The translations under genes were made by a program, and so were the position numbers. Shown piece by piece: positions 24,346 through 33,757 of a DNA stretch of 64,000 bases. The notes beneath the pieces were generated by a model that was given only the letters and a program-made list of their open reading frames with translations, searched no databases and was not told where the DNA came from. Positions within the stretch are counted from its first letter, which is position 1; every line of letters starts with the position of its first letter. Origin of the DNA: Mycolicibacterium sp. P9-64. Lineage in GTDB: Bacteria; Actinomycetota; Actinomycetes; Mycobacteriales; Mycobacteriaceae. Where the stretch lies: assembly GCF_008329605.1 (NCBI RefSeq), contig NZ_NPKO01000006.1, positions 310,001 through 374,000 of the forward strand, written 5' to 3'.

Positions 24346-26240
24346 CACATCCTCACCAGGGCCAGCGCGGCGACCACCAGCGTGGCACCGACGAAGACGG
24401 AGAGTGCATAGGATCTCGCGAACCCGTTCTGCAGCTGGCGGATCCGTGTCGAGGATCTGCCGATCAGCCGGACCAACGCCTCCACGGACCCGTCGATCCC
24501 CCGCCTGTCGACGTCCACCAGCGAACGGCTGAGGGCGTGACCGGGCCGCATGAAGAGCGCCTCGTTGATCGCATCGCCGTACAGATCGTTGCGGGCGGCC
24601 ACCGTAGGCCCCGAAACCCAGGACGTGGCAGTGCTCTGCACCGGTCGGGCGGCGTACCTGGCGTAGGCGATGGCGATGCCGGCGGCGATGACGGCCAACG
24701 TGATGGTGGTCAGCGCCCAGACCGGGATCGCGTGCGCGGCCTCGTGGCTGCCGACCACAGGTTCGAGCCAGTGTTGCAGCGTCCCTCCGATCGCCAGCAG
24801 GCCACCGCCGGCCACGGAGCCGACGGCGAGGATGATCATCGGCCAGGTCATGACGGGGGGTGATTCGTGGGGGTGGCGACCTGCCGCCCTTTCTCCATCG
24901 GCCCAGCGTCTTTCGCCGAAGAACGTCATGAGCATCACCCGGGTCATGTAGAAGGCGGTGATACCGGCACCCACCAGCGCGGTGCCACCGAGGATCCACC
25001 CCTTGACTCCCCCTGCGCCGAAGGCGGTTTCGATGATCGCGTCCTTGGAGTAGAACCCTGCGAACGGCGGAACCCCGATGATGGCCAGATACCCGAGCCC
25101 GAACGTGGCGAACGTGATCGGCAAGAACTTGCGCAGCCCGCCGTAACGACGCATGTCGACCTCGTCGTTCATGGCGTGCATCACCGAGCCCGCACCCAGG
25201 AACAGGCCGGCCTTGAAGAAGCCGTGCGTCAACAGGTGCATGATCGCCACCGCATAGCCGGCCGGACCAAGGCCCGCAGCGAGCACCATATAGCCGATCT
25301 GGCTCATCGTGGAGGCCGCCAGCGCCTTCTTGATGTCGTCCTTGGCGCACCCGATGATCGCCCCGAAGAGCAGGGTGATCGCTCCGACGATGACCACCGC
25401 GAGCTGGGCGCTCGGGGCGAGGTTGAAGATCGGCCCGGAACGGACGATCAGGTATACCCCGGCCGTGACCATGGTGGCGGCGTGGATCAGCGCGGAGACG
25501 GGCGTTGGGCCTTCCATTGCGTCGCCAAGCCAGGACTGCAGCGGCACCTGGGCGCTCTTGCCGCAGGCGGCCAGCAACAACAACAGCCCAATTGCGGTGA
25601 GCGTTCCCGGCGAGGTCCCCGGCGCAGCGCCGAATACCCCCGCATACGACAGGGAGCCGATCGAAGCGAACATCACCATGATCGCAATGGCCAGGCCGAC
25701 GTCGCCGACCCGGTTGACTAGGAAGGCCTTCTTGGCGGCGGCGGCCGCCGAGGCCTTGTGCGACCAGAACCCGATGAGCAGGTAGGACGCCAGGCCGACG
25801 CCTTCCCACCCGAAATACAGACCGAGGTAGTTGTCTGCCAGCACCAGTAGCAACATCGCGGAGAGGAACAGGTTCAGGTACCCAAAGAATCGTCGGCGGC
25901 CCGTGTCCTCCTTCATGTAGCCGATCGAGTAGACGTGGATCAAGGATCCGACACCGGTGATCAACAGCACGAAACAGATCGACAGCGCGTCGAGTTGCAG
26001 ACCGAAGTCAACCTGCAACCCGGCGACCGGCACCCAGGAGAACAGGTTCTGGTGCAGGACGCGGTCGGTGGCGTCCCGGCCGAGCAGTTCGACGAAGAGC
26101 ACCATCCCGCAGGCGAACGCGGCGACAGACGTTGCGCATCCCAGTAGGTGCCCCCACCGGTCGCTGCGACGGCCGGCCAGCAACAGTACCGCCGCACCCG
26201 CCAGCGGCAGACCGATCAATAGCCACACCAACGTGTCCAT
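24342..26240 (-). CDS. nuoL: NADH-quinone oxidoreductase subunit L
   Basis: A 632-residue antiporter-like subunit with the long C-terminal lateral helix expected for NuoL. Motifs include GWEGVGLASYLLIGFW, NRVGDVGLAI, KSAQVPLQSWLGDAMEGPTP and HAATMVTAGVYL. It forms the distal proton channel of complex I. ATG 26240 (MDTLVWLLIGLPL) follows the nuoK stop by a single base. Confidence 0.96.
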   Translation of the reverse strand: MDTLVWLLIGLPLAGAAVLLLAGRRSDRWGHLLGCATSVAAFACGMVLFVELLGRDATDRVLHQNLFSWVPVAGLQVDFGLQLDALSICFVLLITGVGSLIHVYSIGYMKEDTGRRRFFGYLNLFLSAMLLLVLADNYLGLYFGWEGVGLASYLLIGFWSHKASAAAAAKKAFLVNRVGDVGLAIAIMVMFASIGSLSYAGVFGAAPGTSPGTLTAIGLLLLLAACGKSAQVPLQSWLGDAMEGPTPVSALIHAATMVTAGVYLIVRSGPIFNLAPSAQLAVVIVGAITLLFGAIIGCAKDDIKKALAASTMSQIGYMVLAAGLGPAGYAVAIMHLLTHGFFKAGLFLGAGSVMHAMNDEVDMRRYGGLRKFLPITFATFGLGYLAIIGVPPFAGFYSKDAIIETAFGAGGVKGWILGGTALVGAGITAFYMTRVMLMTFFGERRWADGERAAGRHPHESPPVMTWPMIILAVGSVAGGGLLAIGGTLQHWLEPVVGSHEAAHAIPVWALTTITLAVIAAGIAIAYARYAARPVQSTATSWVSGPTVAARNDLYGDAINEALFMRPGHALSRSLVDVDRRGIDGSVEALVRLIGRSSTRIRQLQNGFARSYALSVFVGATLVVAALALVRMW

Positions 26241-26241
26241 C

Positions 26242-26541
26242 TCAGTGCCTGAGCAGGTTCGCACCGTCGACCGAGGCCGAGTTGCGGGTACGGAAGATGG
26301 TCATGATGATCGCCAGTCCGACCACTACCTCGCAGGCCGCGACGACCATGGTGAAGAACGCGACCATCTGACCGTCCAAATGTCCGTGCATCCGAGAGAA
26401 TGCGACGAACGCCAGATTCGCCGCGTTCAGCATCAACTCCACGCACATGAACATGACGATCGCGTTGTGGCGCAACAACACCCCCGATGCACCGATCGTG
26501 AACAACAACACCGACAGGTAGAGGTAATTGGCCGGGTTCAT
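26242..26541 (-). CDS. nuoK: NADH-quinone oxidoreductase subunit K
   Basis: A 99-residue, three-span subunit (MNPANYLYLSVLLFTIGASG...). It carries the two conserved membrane glutamates, in MCVELMLNAANL and in AACEVVVGLAI, needed for proton transfer. Length is standard for the family. The start overlaps the nuoJ stop (ATGA) and nuoL begins one base after its stop. Confidence 0.96.
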   Translation of the reverse strand: MNPANYLYLSVLLFTIGASGVLLRHNAIVMFMCVELMLNAANLAFVAFSRMHGHLDGQMVAFFTMVVAACEVVVGLAIIMTIFRTRNSASVDGANLLRH

Positions 26542-27347
26542 CGCACACCCTCATCAGCAGCCGAAGTCGATGCTGTCTCGGTGTCCGCGACGAGCAACGT
26601 CAGCACCAGCCCCCGCCGCTCCAGAGTTCTGCAGACCGAAAGGTCGCAGAGGGTGCCGTCGGCGAGTCGGGCGGGGATGTCGACGGCGTTGTGCCGGGCG
26701 TAGACACCTGGGGCAGGCATGGGGGTGGGGTGTCCGCCGGGCCGGAACCGCTCCTCGGCCAATTCGCGCTGACTCTTGCGGTGTTCAAAGCGTTCCCGGT
26801 GCGCGAGCACCATCGCGCCAAGCGCCGCCGTGATCAGCAGCGCGCTCGTCAACTCGAACGCCCACAGGTATCGGGTGAAGATGAGCGCGGCCAGCCCCCG
26901 TACATTGCCGCCTTCATTGGCCCTCGCCAGGCCGGTGAACCCGGCGGCGGAGTTGTTGCCAATGGCGCCGATCAGCAGGATGCCGAACCCCAGCCCAGCG
27001 ATGATCGTGGTGATGCGTTGCCCGCGAATGGTTTCCACCACCGATTCGGAGTTGTCCACGCCGACGAGCATGACGACGAACAGGAAGAGCATCATCACCG
27101 CGCCGGTGTACACCACCACCTGCACCATGCCCAGGAACAGGGCGTCCTGGGCGATGTACAACACGGCCAGGTTGATCATGGTCGCAGCCAGAAAGACCGC
27201 CGAGTACACCGCGCGCCGGGTGACGACCACGCCCACGGCCGTGAGCGCCGCCAAGGTCCCCAGAATCCAGAACATCACCGCCTCCGAGGTCGAGGTCCGT
27301 GCGAGCGACTCGGCCGCCAGCAGTGCCGTCGAGGCGGTAATGCTCAT
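26538..27347 (-). CDS. nuoJ: NADH-quinone oxidoreductase subunit J
   Basis: A 269-residue subunit with five membrane spans and the family segment FLGMVQVVVYTGAVMMLFLFVVML. Residues from about 185 on form a hydrophilic C-terminal tail (RERFEHRKSQRELAEERF..., rich in charged residues) that is longer than in proteobacterial NuoJ, as in other actinobacteria. Start and stop overlap the neighbours nuoI and nuoK by 4 bp each. Confidence 0.95.
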   Translation of the reverse strand: MSITASTALLAAESLARTSTSEAVMFWILGTLAALTAVGVVVTRRAVYSAVFLAATMINLAVLYIAQDALFLGMVQVVVYTGAVMMLFLFVVMLVGVDNSESVVETIRGQRITTIIAGLGFGILLIGAIGNNSAAGFTGLARANEGGNVRGLAALIFTRYLWAFELTSALLITAALGAMVLAHRERFEHRKSQRELAEERFRPGGHPTPMPAPGVYARHNAVDIPARLADGTLCDLSVCRTLERRGLVLTLLVADTETASTSAADEGVR

Positions 27348-27886
27348 GAGCCCAACCCGTCTTCTCGGTCGTCATCGGTTGTCCCGACGATGTTTCCGCG
27401 GTAGTAGTCCTCGTCACTGGCACCCTCGGTCATCGGATGCGGTGGCGGTTGCATGCCGGGCCGCAGCGGCGCCAGGAGATCGCCCTTGCCGTAGATCAAG
27501 TCCGCGCGGTTGTCATCGGCCATCTCGAAATCTCCTGTCATGGTCAGCGCGCGGGTGGGACAAGCCTCGATGCACAACCCGCAGCCGATGCAACGCAGGT
27601 AGTTGATCTGATACACCTGGCCGTACCGCTCGCCGGGCGAAAAACGTTCAGTCTCGGTGTTGTCGGCGCCTTCTACGTAGATGGCGTCGGCGGGGCACGC
27701 CCAGGCGCACAATTCACAGCCGATGCACTTCTCCAGTCCGTCGTCGTACCGGTTCAACTGGTGCCTGCCGTGATAACGCGGCGCGGTGGGCTCCCTGGTC
27801 TCGGGATACTGCTCGGTGACCGGCTTGGAGAACATCGCCGAGAACGTGACCCCGAAACCTGCAACCCCATCGGCGAACCTAGGCAT
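27344..27886 (-). CDS. nuoI: NADH-quinone oxidoreductase subunit I (two [4Fe-4S])
   Basis: A 180-residue ferredoxin-like subunit with two cluster motifs, CIGCELCAWACP and CIGCGLCIEACP, that bind N6a and N6b and pass electrons towards NuoB. The C-terminus is extended and hydrophilic (GIVGTTDDDR-like region). ATG 27886 (MPRFADGVAGFG) overlaps the nuoH 3' end by 8 bp; a longer in-frame extension upstream is antisense-like and was rejected. Confidence 0.95.
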   Translation of the reverse strand: MPRFADGVAGFGVTFSAMFSKPVTEQYPETREPTAPRYHGRHQLNRYDDGLEKCIGCELCAWACPADAIYVEGADNTETERFSPGERYGQVYQINYLRCIGCGLCIEACPTRALTMTGDFEMADDNRADLIYGKGDLLAPLRPGMQPPPHPMTEGASDEDYYRGNIVGTTDDDREDGLGS

Positions 27887-29192
27887 CGTGAGCACTCCCG
27901 CTGGTTCGCACGGCGTCGATTCGAAGCGACTTCCCGTTGTGGATGGGCATGTCGAACTCCTCGTCCCAGGGCGCGCCGGCGAGCGACGCCTGGCCTGGCA
28001 GCGGCGGGACGGGGAAGCCGCCAGCCATCGGGTCGAACGGCTGGACCGGAGTCTCTTGCTCGGGTTCACCACGAGCCCGGCCGAGCCGCAGCCCGATCAG
28101 TAGCACCGCGAGAAAGCCCAGACTCGCGAGAATCATTGGGAAGACACCATTTACGTCGAACGAACGCAGGGTGGCCACGGCCATGATCCAAGCGAGGGAT
28201 ATCGGGATGAGGAGTTTCCAGCCGATCGCCATGAACTGGTCGTAACGCAGCCGCGGCAGGGTCGCGCGCAGCCAGATGAATAGGAACAGGAAGGTCCAGA
28301 CCTTGGCGGTGAACCACAGCAGCGGCCACCAGCCGGTATTGGACCCTTCCCACATGCTCAGGGGCCAGGGCGCACGCCAGCCGCCGAGGAACAAGGTGGT
28401 GGCCAGTGCCGAAACCGTGGTCATGTTCACGTATTCGGCGAGCATGAACATCGCAAACTTCAATGACGAGTATTCGGTGTGGAATCCACCGACCAGCTCA
28501 CCCTCGGCCTCAGGCAGATCGAAGGGAGCGCGGTTGGTTTCACCGACCATCGCCGTCACGTACACCAGAAACGACGGAAGCAGTAGGAAGACGTACCAGG
28601 TGCCGTCCTGCGCGGCCACGATCGCCGACGTCGACATCGTGCCAGCACACAGAAACACCGCGGCGAACGACAACCCCATCGCGATCTCATAGGAGACCAC
28701 CTGCGCGCTGGATCGCAGCCCGCCCAACAGCGGATAGGTGGACCCGGATGCCCAGCCCGCCAACACGATTCCGTACACCCCGATCGAGGTGACGGCCAGG
28801 ACATAGAGCACGGCCACCGAGATATCCGTCAGCTGCAACGGCGTGTGATGCCCGAATACCGAGACCACTGGTCCCATCGGGATGACCGCGAAGGCCATGA
28901 ACGCGGGGATGACCGCAATGATCGGGGCCAACAGGTAGAGCGGTTTGTCCACCCCGGTAGGCATCAAGCCCTCTTTGAGCGCGAGCTTGATGCCGTCGAC
29001 CAGTGACTGCAACAACCCATACGGACCCACCCGGTTGGGACCGAAGCGCATCTGCATACGCCCCAACACCTTGCGCTCCACCAGGATCGCCACCAGCACC
29101 GTCAAGAGGAGAAACACGAACACGGCGAGGGCCTTGGCCGACATCAACCACCACGGGTCGTGGCCGAAGGCACTGAGATCCGGACGCACCAT
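27879..29192 (-). CDS. nuoH: NADH-quinone oxidoreductase subunit H
   Basis: A 437-residue membrane subunit that docks the peripheral arm and forms part of the quinone site. Marks are RVGPYGLLQSLVDGIKL, AGWASGSTYPLLGGLRSSAQ and ETNRAPFDLPEAEGELVGG. The C-terminal extension after about residue 375 (PEQETPVQPFDPMAGGFPVP) is typical of actinobacterial NuoH. ATG 29192 shares one base with the nuoG stop. Confidence 0.96.
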   Translation of the reverse strand: MVRPDLSAFGHDPWWLMSAKALAVFVFLLLTVLVAILVERKVLGRMQMRFGPNRVGPYGLLQSLVDGIKLALKEGLMPTGVDKPLYLLAPIIAVIPAFMAFAVIPMGPVVSVFGHHTPLQLTDISVAVLYVLAVTSIGVYGIVLAGWASGSTYPLLGGLRSSAQVVSYEIAMGLSFAAVFLCAGTMSTSAIVAAQDGTWYVFLLLPSFLVYVTAMVGETNRAPFDLPEAEGELVGGFHTEYSSLKFAMFMLAEYVNMTTVSALATTLFLGGWRAPWPLSMWEGSNTGWWPLLWFTAKVWTFLFLFIWLRATLPRLRYDQFMAIGWKLLIPISLAWIMAVATLRSFDVNGVFPMILASLGFLAVLLIGLRLGRARGEPEQETPVQPFDPMAGGFPVPPLPGQASLAGAPWDEEFDMPIHNGKSLRIDAVRTSGSAHDA

Positions 29193-31588
29193 CAGTCCGC
29201 CCTCCGGATCTGCACGACGGCGCCGACGCTCACCGCGAGTTGAGCGTGCACAGCCGAGCCGCTGGAGTTCAGCGGCAGCCATACCACGCGATCGGGCATC
29301 TCGGTAATGGACACCGGCAGCGTGACAGTGCCGCAGTCGGTGGCGACGGTCACGGCATCGCCGTCGTCGGCGCCGATTTCAGCGGCGGTGGTCGCGGACA
29401 GTCGGGAGACTGCGGGGCGTGCGGTGCCAGCCAGGTGGGGTTCGCCGTCCTGCATCCGGCCGCCGTCGAGCAGCATCCGCCACCCGCTCAGCACCGCCTC
29501 ACCGCGGCCGGGCCTGACGGGTTCACTGCCGGCGACGTTCGGTGGCGCGGGACGCCGGCCGGACCACGACCCCAGGCGAGCCAGCTCAGCACGGGCGGCC
29601 GCCGCGGTCGGTACGCCAAGATCGATACCCATCCCATCGGCCAGCGTCTGCAGGACCCGACGGTCGGAGGTGGCGTTGGTCGGGAGTGCGGCCGCGAACG
29701 ACCGACTGCGGCCCTCCCAGTTGAGGAACGATCCGGCCTTTTCCACCACCGGTGCGACGGGGAAGACGACGTCGGCGCGCTCGGTCACGGCACTCTCGCG
29801 CAGTTCCAGGCTCACCACGAATCGTGCGGCGTCGATCGCCCCGAGCGCGGCGCTGGGATCCGGCAGGTCGGCGGGGTCGACGCCACCTATCAGCACGGCG
29901 CCCAGTTCACCGTTGCCGGCGGCGGTGAGAATGCCCGCGGTGTCGCGCCCCGGCCCGGCAGGCAGGTCCGTGGCGCTCCAGGCGAGGGCAGTCTGTTCGC
30001 GGGCCCGGCCGTCGGCGACGGGCCGGCCCCCGGGAAGAAGGTTGGGCAGGCAGCCGGCTTCCAGCGCGCCGCGTTCCCCAGCGCGCCGCGGTATCCAGGC
30101 CAACCGGGCACCGGTCGTGGCGGCGAGTTGTGTTGCCGCCGAGAGTGCGCCGCGGCTGCAGCCCAACCGCTCTCCGACGAGGATGAGCGCGCCGGGTTCG
30201 TGCAGCAGTGGCTCGTCGGTCAGCGCTTCCAGTGCACAGGCTTCCCCGCCGGGGGCGGTTGCGATCAGTCGGCCCGACATCTTGGCCAGGCCGCGGGTGG
30301 CGAATGGCGCGATCGAGAAGATCCGGACGACGTTGGTGCGGGCAGCTTTGCGCAGCCGCAGAAACACGATGGGTGATTCCTCTTCGGGTTCGAAGCCGGC
30401 CAGTACGACCACCGGTGCCGCCTCGAGGTCGGCATAGGTGACCGCCATTGGTTGCCCGGCGACCTGCCCGGCGAGAAACTGTGCCTCCTCGGCGGAGTGG
30501 GGGCGAGCCCGAAAGTCGATATCGTTGGTGCCCAGCACCGTTCGCGCAAACTTGCTGTATGCGTAGGCGTCCTCCACCGCCACGCGGCCCCCGACCAGCA
30601 CCCCAGCCCGTCCGGCAGCAGCCGCCAGGCCCGTGGCGGCCCGTGCGATGGCTTCTGGCCAGGATGCCGCGTGAAGTTTGCCATCCGCGTCACGGACCTG
30701 CGGGCTGGTAATGCGGTCGCCGAGTCCTGCGTACGTGAAAGCCCATCGGCCCTTGTCGCAGTTCCATTCCTCGTTGACTTGCGGATCGTCACCAGCCAAG
30801 CGGCGCAGCACCTTGCCGCGTCGGTGGTCGGTGCGCTGCGCGCAGCCGGCAGCGCAATGTTCACACGCACTCGGTGACGAGACCAGGTCGAAGGGTCGGG
30901 CCCGGAACCGGTAGGCCGTCCCCGTCAGTGCCCCGACCGGGCAGATCTGCACGGTATTGCCCGAGAAGTACGAATCGAACGGCGCATCGGCGGCGATACC
31001 GACCTGCTGCGATGCACCCCGCTCGAGCATCTCGATGGACGGGTCACCAGCGACCTGTTTGGCAAACCGGGTGCAGCGCGCGCACAGCACGCACCGTTCG
31101 CGGTCGAGCAGCACCTGCGAAGACAGGCTGATGGGTTTCGGGAACGACCGCTTGAGCCCCTCGAAGCGGGTTTCCACCCGTCCGTGGGACATCGCCTGGT
31201 TCTGCAGCGGACATTCCCCGCCCTTGTCGCAGACCGGGCAGTCCAGCGGATGGTTGATCAGCAGCAACTCCATCACCCCGCGTTGCGCGGTATCTGCCTG
31301 CGCCGACGTCAGTTGGGTGCGCACCACCATGCCTGGGGTCACCGTGATGGTGCATGACGCCATCGGCTTGCGCTGACCCTCCACCTCGACCAGGCATTGC
31401 CGGCACGCGCCGACCGGGTCCAACAGCGGGTGGTCGCAGAACCGCGGGATCTGCATCCCGATCAGTTCCGCGGCACGAATCACCAATGTGCCCTGGGGCA
31501 CCGTCACCTCGACGTCATCGATGGTGACGGTGACCAGCTCGGTATCAGCGGCGGACGCGGTGTCGGCGCGGGGGTCGACGATGGTCAC
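29192..31588 (-). CDS. nuoG: NADH-quinone oxidoreductase subunit G (Fe-S)
   Basis: A 798-residue subunit. The N-terminal [2Fe-2S] ferredoxin-like domain (about 16-100) includes FCDHPLLDPVGACRQC; next come the [4Fe-4S] regions CPVCDKGGECPLQ and CVLCARCTRF, CEHCAAGC, and then a molybdopterin-oxidoreductase-like domain that no longer binds the cofactor. GTG 31588 (VTIVDPRAD) lies after an aggggag site. Between this start and nuoF is an 88-bp gap with a long hairpin, the largest break inside the operon. Confidence 0.95.
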   Translation of the reverse strand: MTIVDPRADTASAADTELVTVTIDDVEVTVPQGTLVIRAAELIGMQIPRFCDHPLLDPVGACRQCLVEVEGQRKPMASCTITVTPGMVVRTQLTSAQADTAQRGVMELLLINHPLDCPVCDKGGECPLQNQAMSHGRVETRFEGLKRSFPKPISLSSQVLLDRERCVLCARCTRFAKQVAGDPSIEMLERGASQQVGIAADAPFDSYFSGNTVQICPVGALTGTAYRFRARPFDLVSSPSACEHCAAGCAQRTDHRRGKVLRRLAGDDPQVNEEWNCDKGRWAFTYAGLGDRITSPQVRDADGKLHAASWPEAIARAATGLAAAAGRAGVLVGGRVAVEDAYAYSKFARTVLGTNDIDFRARPHSAEEAQFLAGQVAGQPMAVTYADLEAAPVVVLAGFEPEEESPIVFLRLRKAARTNVVRIFSIAPFATRGLAKMSGRLIATAPGGEACALEALTDEPLLHEPGALILVGERLGCSRGALSAATQLAATTGARLAWIPRRAGERGALEAGCLPNLLPGGRPVADGRAREQTALAWSATDLPAGPGRDTAGILTAAGNGELGAVLIGGVDPADLPDPSAALGAIDAARFVVSLELRESAVTERADVVFPVAPVVEKAGSFLNWEGRSRSFAAALPTNATSDRRVLQTLADGMGIDLGVPTAAAARAELARLGSWSGRRPAPPNVAGSEPVRPGRGEAVLSGWRMLLDGGRMQDGEPHLAGTARPAVSRLSATTAAEIGADDGDAVTVATDCGTVTLPVSITEMPDRVVWLPLNSSGSAVHAQLAVSVGAVVQIRRAD

Positions 31589-31601
31589 GAGTGCTCCCCT
31601 C

Positions 31602-31676
31602 CCCTTCCGCGAGCAGACGCAAATGTGGTTGATTCCATGGCGTGTCGGGGATGTTTGCGTCTGCTCGCGCGGAAGG
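31602..31676. repeat. Large inverted repeat (16-bp perfect arms) between nuoF and nuoG
   Basis: The arms cgcgagcagacgcaaa (31608-31623) and tttgcgtctgctcgcg (31654-31669) are perfect complements separated by 30 bp. Flanking ccttc and ggaag extend the pairing after a 2-bp slip. The sequence fills almost the whole nuoF-nuoG gap. It looks like a dispersed extragenic palindrome, and it could stabilise or attenuate the long nuo mRNA. I recall similar gcgagcagacgcaaa sequences in other mycobacteria, but that needs a search. Confidence 0.8.
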
Positions 31677-32990
31677 TCACGTCGCGCCGACCTTCTCGAC
31701 GGCCAGCATCGAGGCATGCGGGTCGAACGGGCAGCCGCCGTGTAGGTGTGCCTCGTACTCGGCACGGAAGAACCCGACCGACGAGATGATCGGGCTGGCC
31801 GCACCGTCACCCAACGCGCAGAACGACTTTCCGAACAGGCTGTCGGAGATGTCCAATAGCTTCTGGATGTCCGTCGCGGTGCCCGCTCCGGTCTCCAGCC
31901 GCTCGTAGAGCTGCGCCAGCCAGTAGGTCCCCTCCCTACACGGCGTGCACTTTCCGCAGGATTCGTGCGCGTAGAACTGAGTCCAGCGCCGTACCGCCCG
32001 CACCACACACGTCGTCTCGTCGAAGATCTGCAGCGCCTTTGTGCCCAGCATCGATCCCGCGGCGATCATCCCCTCGTAATCCAGAGGCACATCAAGGTGT
32101 TCGGCGGTCAACAACGGTGTCGACGAGCCGCCGGGTGTCCAGAACTTCAGCTCGTGTCCATCGCGGATACCGCCTGCGTGCTCCAGGAGTTCGCGCAGCG
32201 TGATGCCCAGCGGCGCCTCGTACTGACCGGGGGACTTCACGTGCCCGGACAGCGAATACAGCGTGAAACCCGGCGAGTCCTCCGTGCCCATGGAGGTGAA
32301 CCAGTCGACCCCATTCAGCAGGATCGGCGGGACGCTGGCGATGGTCTCGACATTGTTGACCAGCGTCGGGCAGGCGTACAGGCCCGCGACCGCGGGAAAG
32401 GGCGGCCGCAATCGTGGCTGGCCGCGCCGGCCCTCCAGGGAGTCCAGAAGGGCGGTCTCCTCACCACAGATGTACGCGCCCGCCCCAGCGTGCACCACCA
32501 ACTCCAGGTTGAAACCAGAGCCCGCAATGTCCTTGCCGAGATAGCCGGCCGCGTAGGCTTCGGCGACCGCCGTCTGCAGCCGCCGCACCACCGGGGCCAC
32601 CTCACCGCGGACATAGATGAAGGCGTGGTGGGCCCGGATCGCGTAGGCGGCGATGATCGCCCCCTCCACCAGCAGGTGCGGGGTCGCCATCATCAACGGA
32701 ATGTCCTTGCACGTACCGGGTTCGGACTCATCGGCGTTGATCACCAGGTAGTGCGGCTTATCATCGCTGGTGTCCGCGCCCTGCGGGATGAACGACCACT
32801 TCCGGCCCGTCGGGAAGCCCGCACCGCCACGGCCCCGCAACCCCGAGGCCGTCACGAACTCGATGACATCCTGCGGTGACATCGCCAACGCCTTCTCCAG
32901 CGCCTGATATCCGCCATGCCACATATGTGTCTGCAATGACCACGAGCGGGGTTCATCCCAGGACCGGGACAGCACGGGGGTCAACGCCAT
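31677..32990 (-). CDS. nuoF: NADH-quinone oxidoreductase subunit F (FMN, NADH-binding)
   Basis: A 437-residue subunit. NADH and FMN sites are visible in GLRGRGGAGFPTGRKW and INADESEPGTCKDI, and the N3 cluster ligands in ESCGKCTPCREG. It oxidises NADH and starts electron transfer. ATG 32990 (MALTPVLSRSWDEPRSW) lies one base after the nuoE stop. The first residues are typical of mycobacterial NuoF. Confidence 0.96.
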   Translation of the reverse strand: MALTPVLSRSWDEPRSWSLQTHMWHGGYQALEKALAMSPQDVIEFVTASGLRGRGGAGFPTGRKWSFIPQGADTSDDKPHYLVINADESEPGTCKDIPLMMATPHLLVEGAIIAAYAIRAHHAFIYVRGEVAPVVRRLQTAVAEAYAAGYLGKDIAGSGFNLELVVHAGAGAYICGEETALLDSLEGRRGQPRLRPPFPAVAGLYACPTLVNNVETIASVPPILLNGVDWFTSMGTEDSPGFTLYSLSGHVKSPGQYEAPLGITLRELLEHAGGIRDGHELKFWTPGGSSTPLLTAEHLDVPLDYEGMIAAGSMLGTKALQIFDETTCVVRAVRRWTQFYAHESCGKCTPCREGTYWLAQLYERLETGAGTATDIQKLLDISDSLFGKSFCALGDGAASPIISSVGFFRAEYEAHLHGGCPFDPHASMLAVEKVGAT

Positions 32991-32991
32991 A

Positions 32992-33690
32992 TCACCCGCC
33001 TCCTTCCATCCGGGCGGCCCGGAGTCCAGCCAGCGTGGGCATACCGATGGTGTTGGACTCCCGCGGATCGGGCAGACCCGCCAGGGTGCGGGCGGTGTCG
33101 CGGAAGGAGCACGAGGGCGCCCCGCGGGTGGGGGTGACGCCGTCGCCGGCCCGCAACGCGTCGACGAGTTCGCATGCCGACGACGGTGTTTGGTTGTCGA
33201 AGAACTCCCAATTGACCATGACGACCGGGGCGTAGTCGCAGGCGGCATTGCATTCGACGTGCTCCAGCGTCACCCGGCCGTCGTCGGTGGTCTGGCCGGT
33301 CTCGATACCGAGGTGGGTCTGCAGGGTGTCGAGGATGGCGTCTCCACCCATGACCGCGCACAGGGTATTGGTGCACACCCCCACGAGGTGGTCACCGGTC
33401 GGCGTACGCCGGTACATCGAGTAGAAGGTGGCAACCGCGGTCACCTCGGCGTCCGTCAGGCCCAACTGCCTTGCGCAGAAGCCAATTCCGGCCGCGGTGA
33501 GGTAACCGTCCTCGGCCTGCACCAGGTGCAGCAGCGGCAGCAGCGCGGAACGGGGCAGCGGGTAGCGCACGATGATCGTCGCCGCGTCACGCTCCAACCG
33601 GGTCACCACGTCGGCGGGGTACGCACTTGGTCCGCCGATGGGGTGGCCAGGCTCATCGGGCCGTTGACCCAACTGCAGCTCCACCGTCAT
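32992..33690 (-). CDS. nuoE: NADH-quinone oxidoreductase subunit E ([2Fe-2S])
   Basis: A 232-residue thioredoxin-like subunit with the four [2Fe-2S] ligands in CTNTLC and CNAACDYAPVV. ATG 33690 (MTVELQLGQRPDEPG) gives a family-typical N-terminus. The open frame continues 26 codons upstream to ATG 33768 through a duplicated 33-bp unit encoding ADERLREEQKA and ADERLREEEKT; starting there would add a charged helical tail and overlap nuoD by 17 bp. I prefer the shorter form. Confidence 0.94.
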   Translation of the reverse strand: MTVELQLGQRPDEPGHPIGGPSAYPADVVTRLERDAATIIVRYPLPRSALLPLLHLVQAEDGYLTAAGIGFCARQLGLTDAEVTAVATFYSMYRRTPTGDHLVGVCTNTLCAVMGGDAILDTLQTHLGIETGQTTDDGRVTLEHVECNAACDYAPVVMVNWEFFDNQTPSSACELVDALRAGDGVTPTRGAPSCSFRDTARTLAGLPDPRESNTIGMPTLAGLRAARMEGGG

Positions 33691-33691
33691 G

Positions 33692-33757
33692 GTTTTCTCT
33701 TCTTCGCGCAAGCGCTCATCAGCGGCTTTCTGTTCTTCGCGCAAGCGCTCATCAGCG
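33692..33757. repeat. Two-copy 33-bp tandem repeat at the nuoD-nuoE junction
   Basis: Units at 33692-33724 and 33725-33757 differ at only three positions; both contain ttcttcgcgcaagcgctcat. The right unit covers the nuoD stop codon (33752-33754) and the left unit ends 2 bp before the nuoE ATG, so it carries the nuoE ribosome-binding area (gaagagaaaa on the coding strand). The duplication therefore sets the spacing and translation signal of nuoE. Confidence 0.85.

Noticed and set aside
22753..25809. A 1018-residue frame that would join a nuoL shadow to nuoM
   Set aside because: The first part is a wrong-frame reading of nuoL; NuoM is complete from GTG 24345 and NuoL is complete in its own frame, so there is no fusion.
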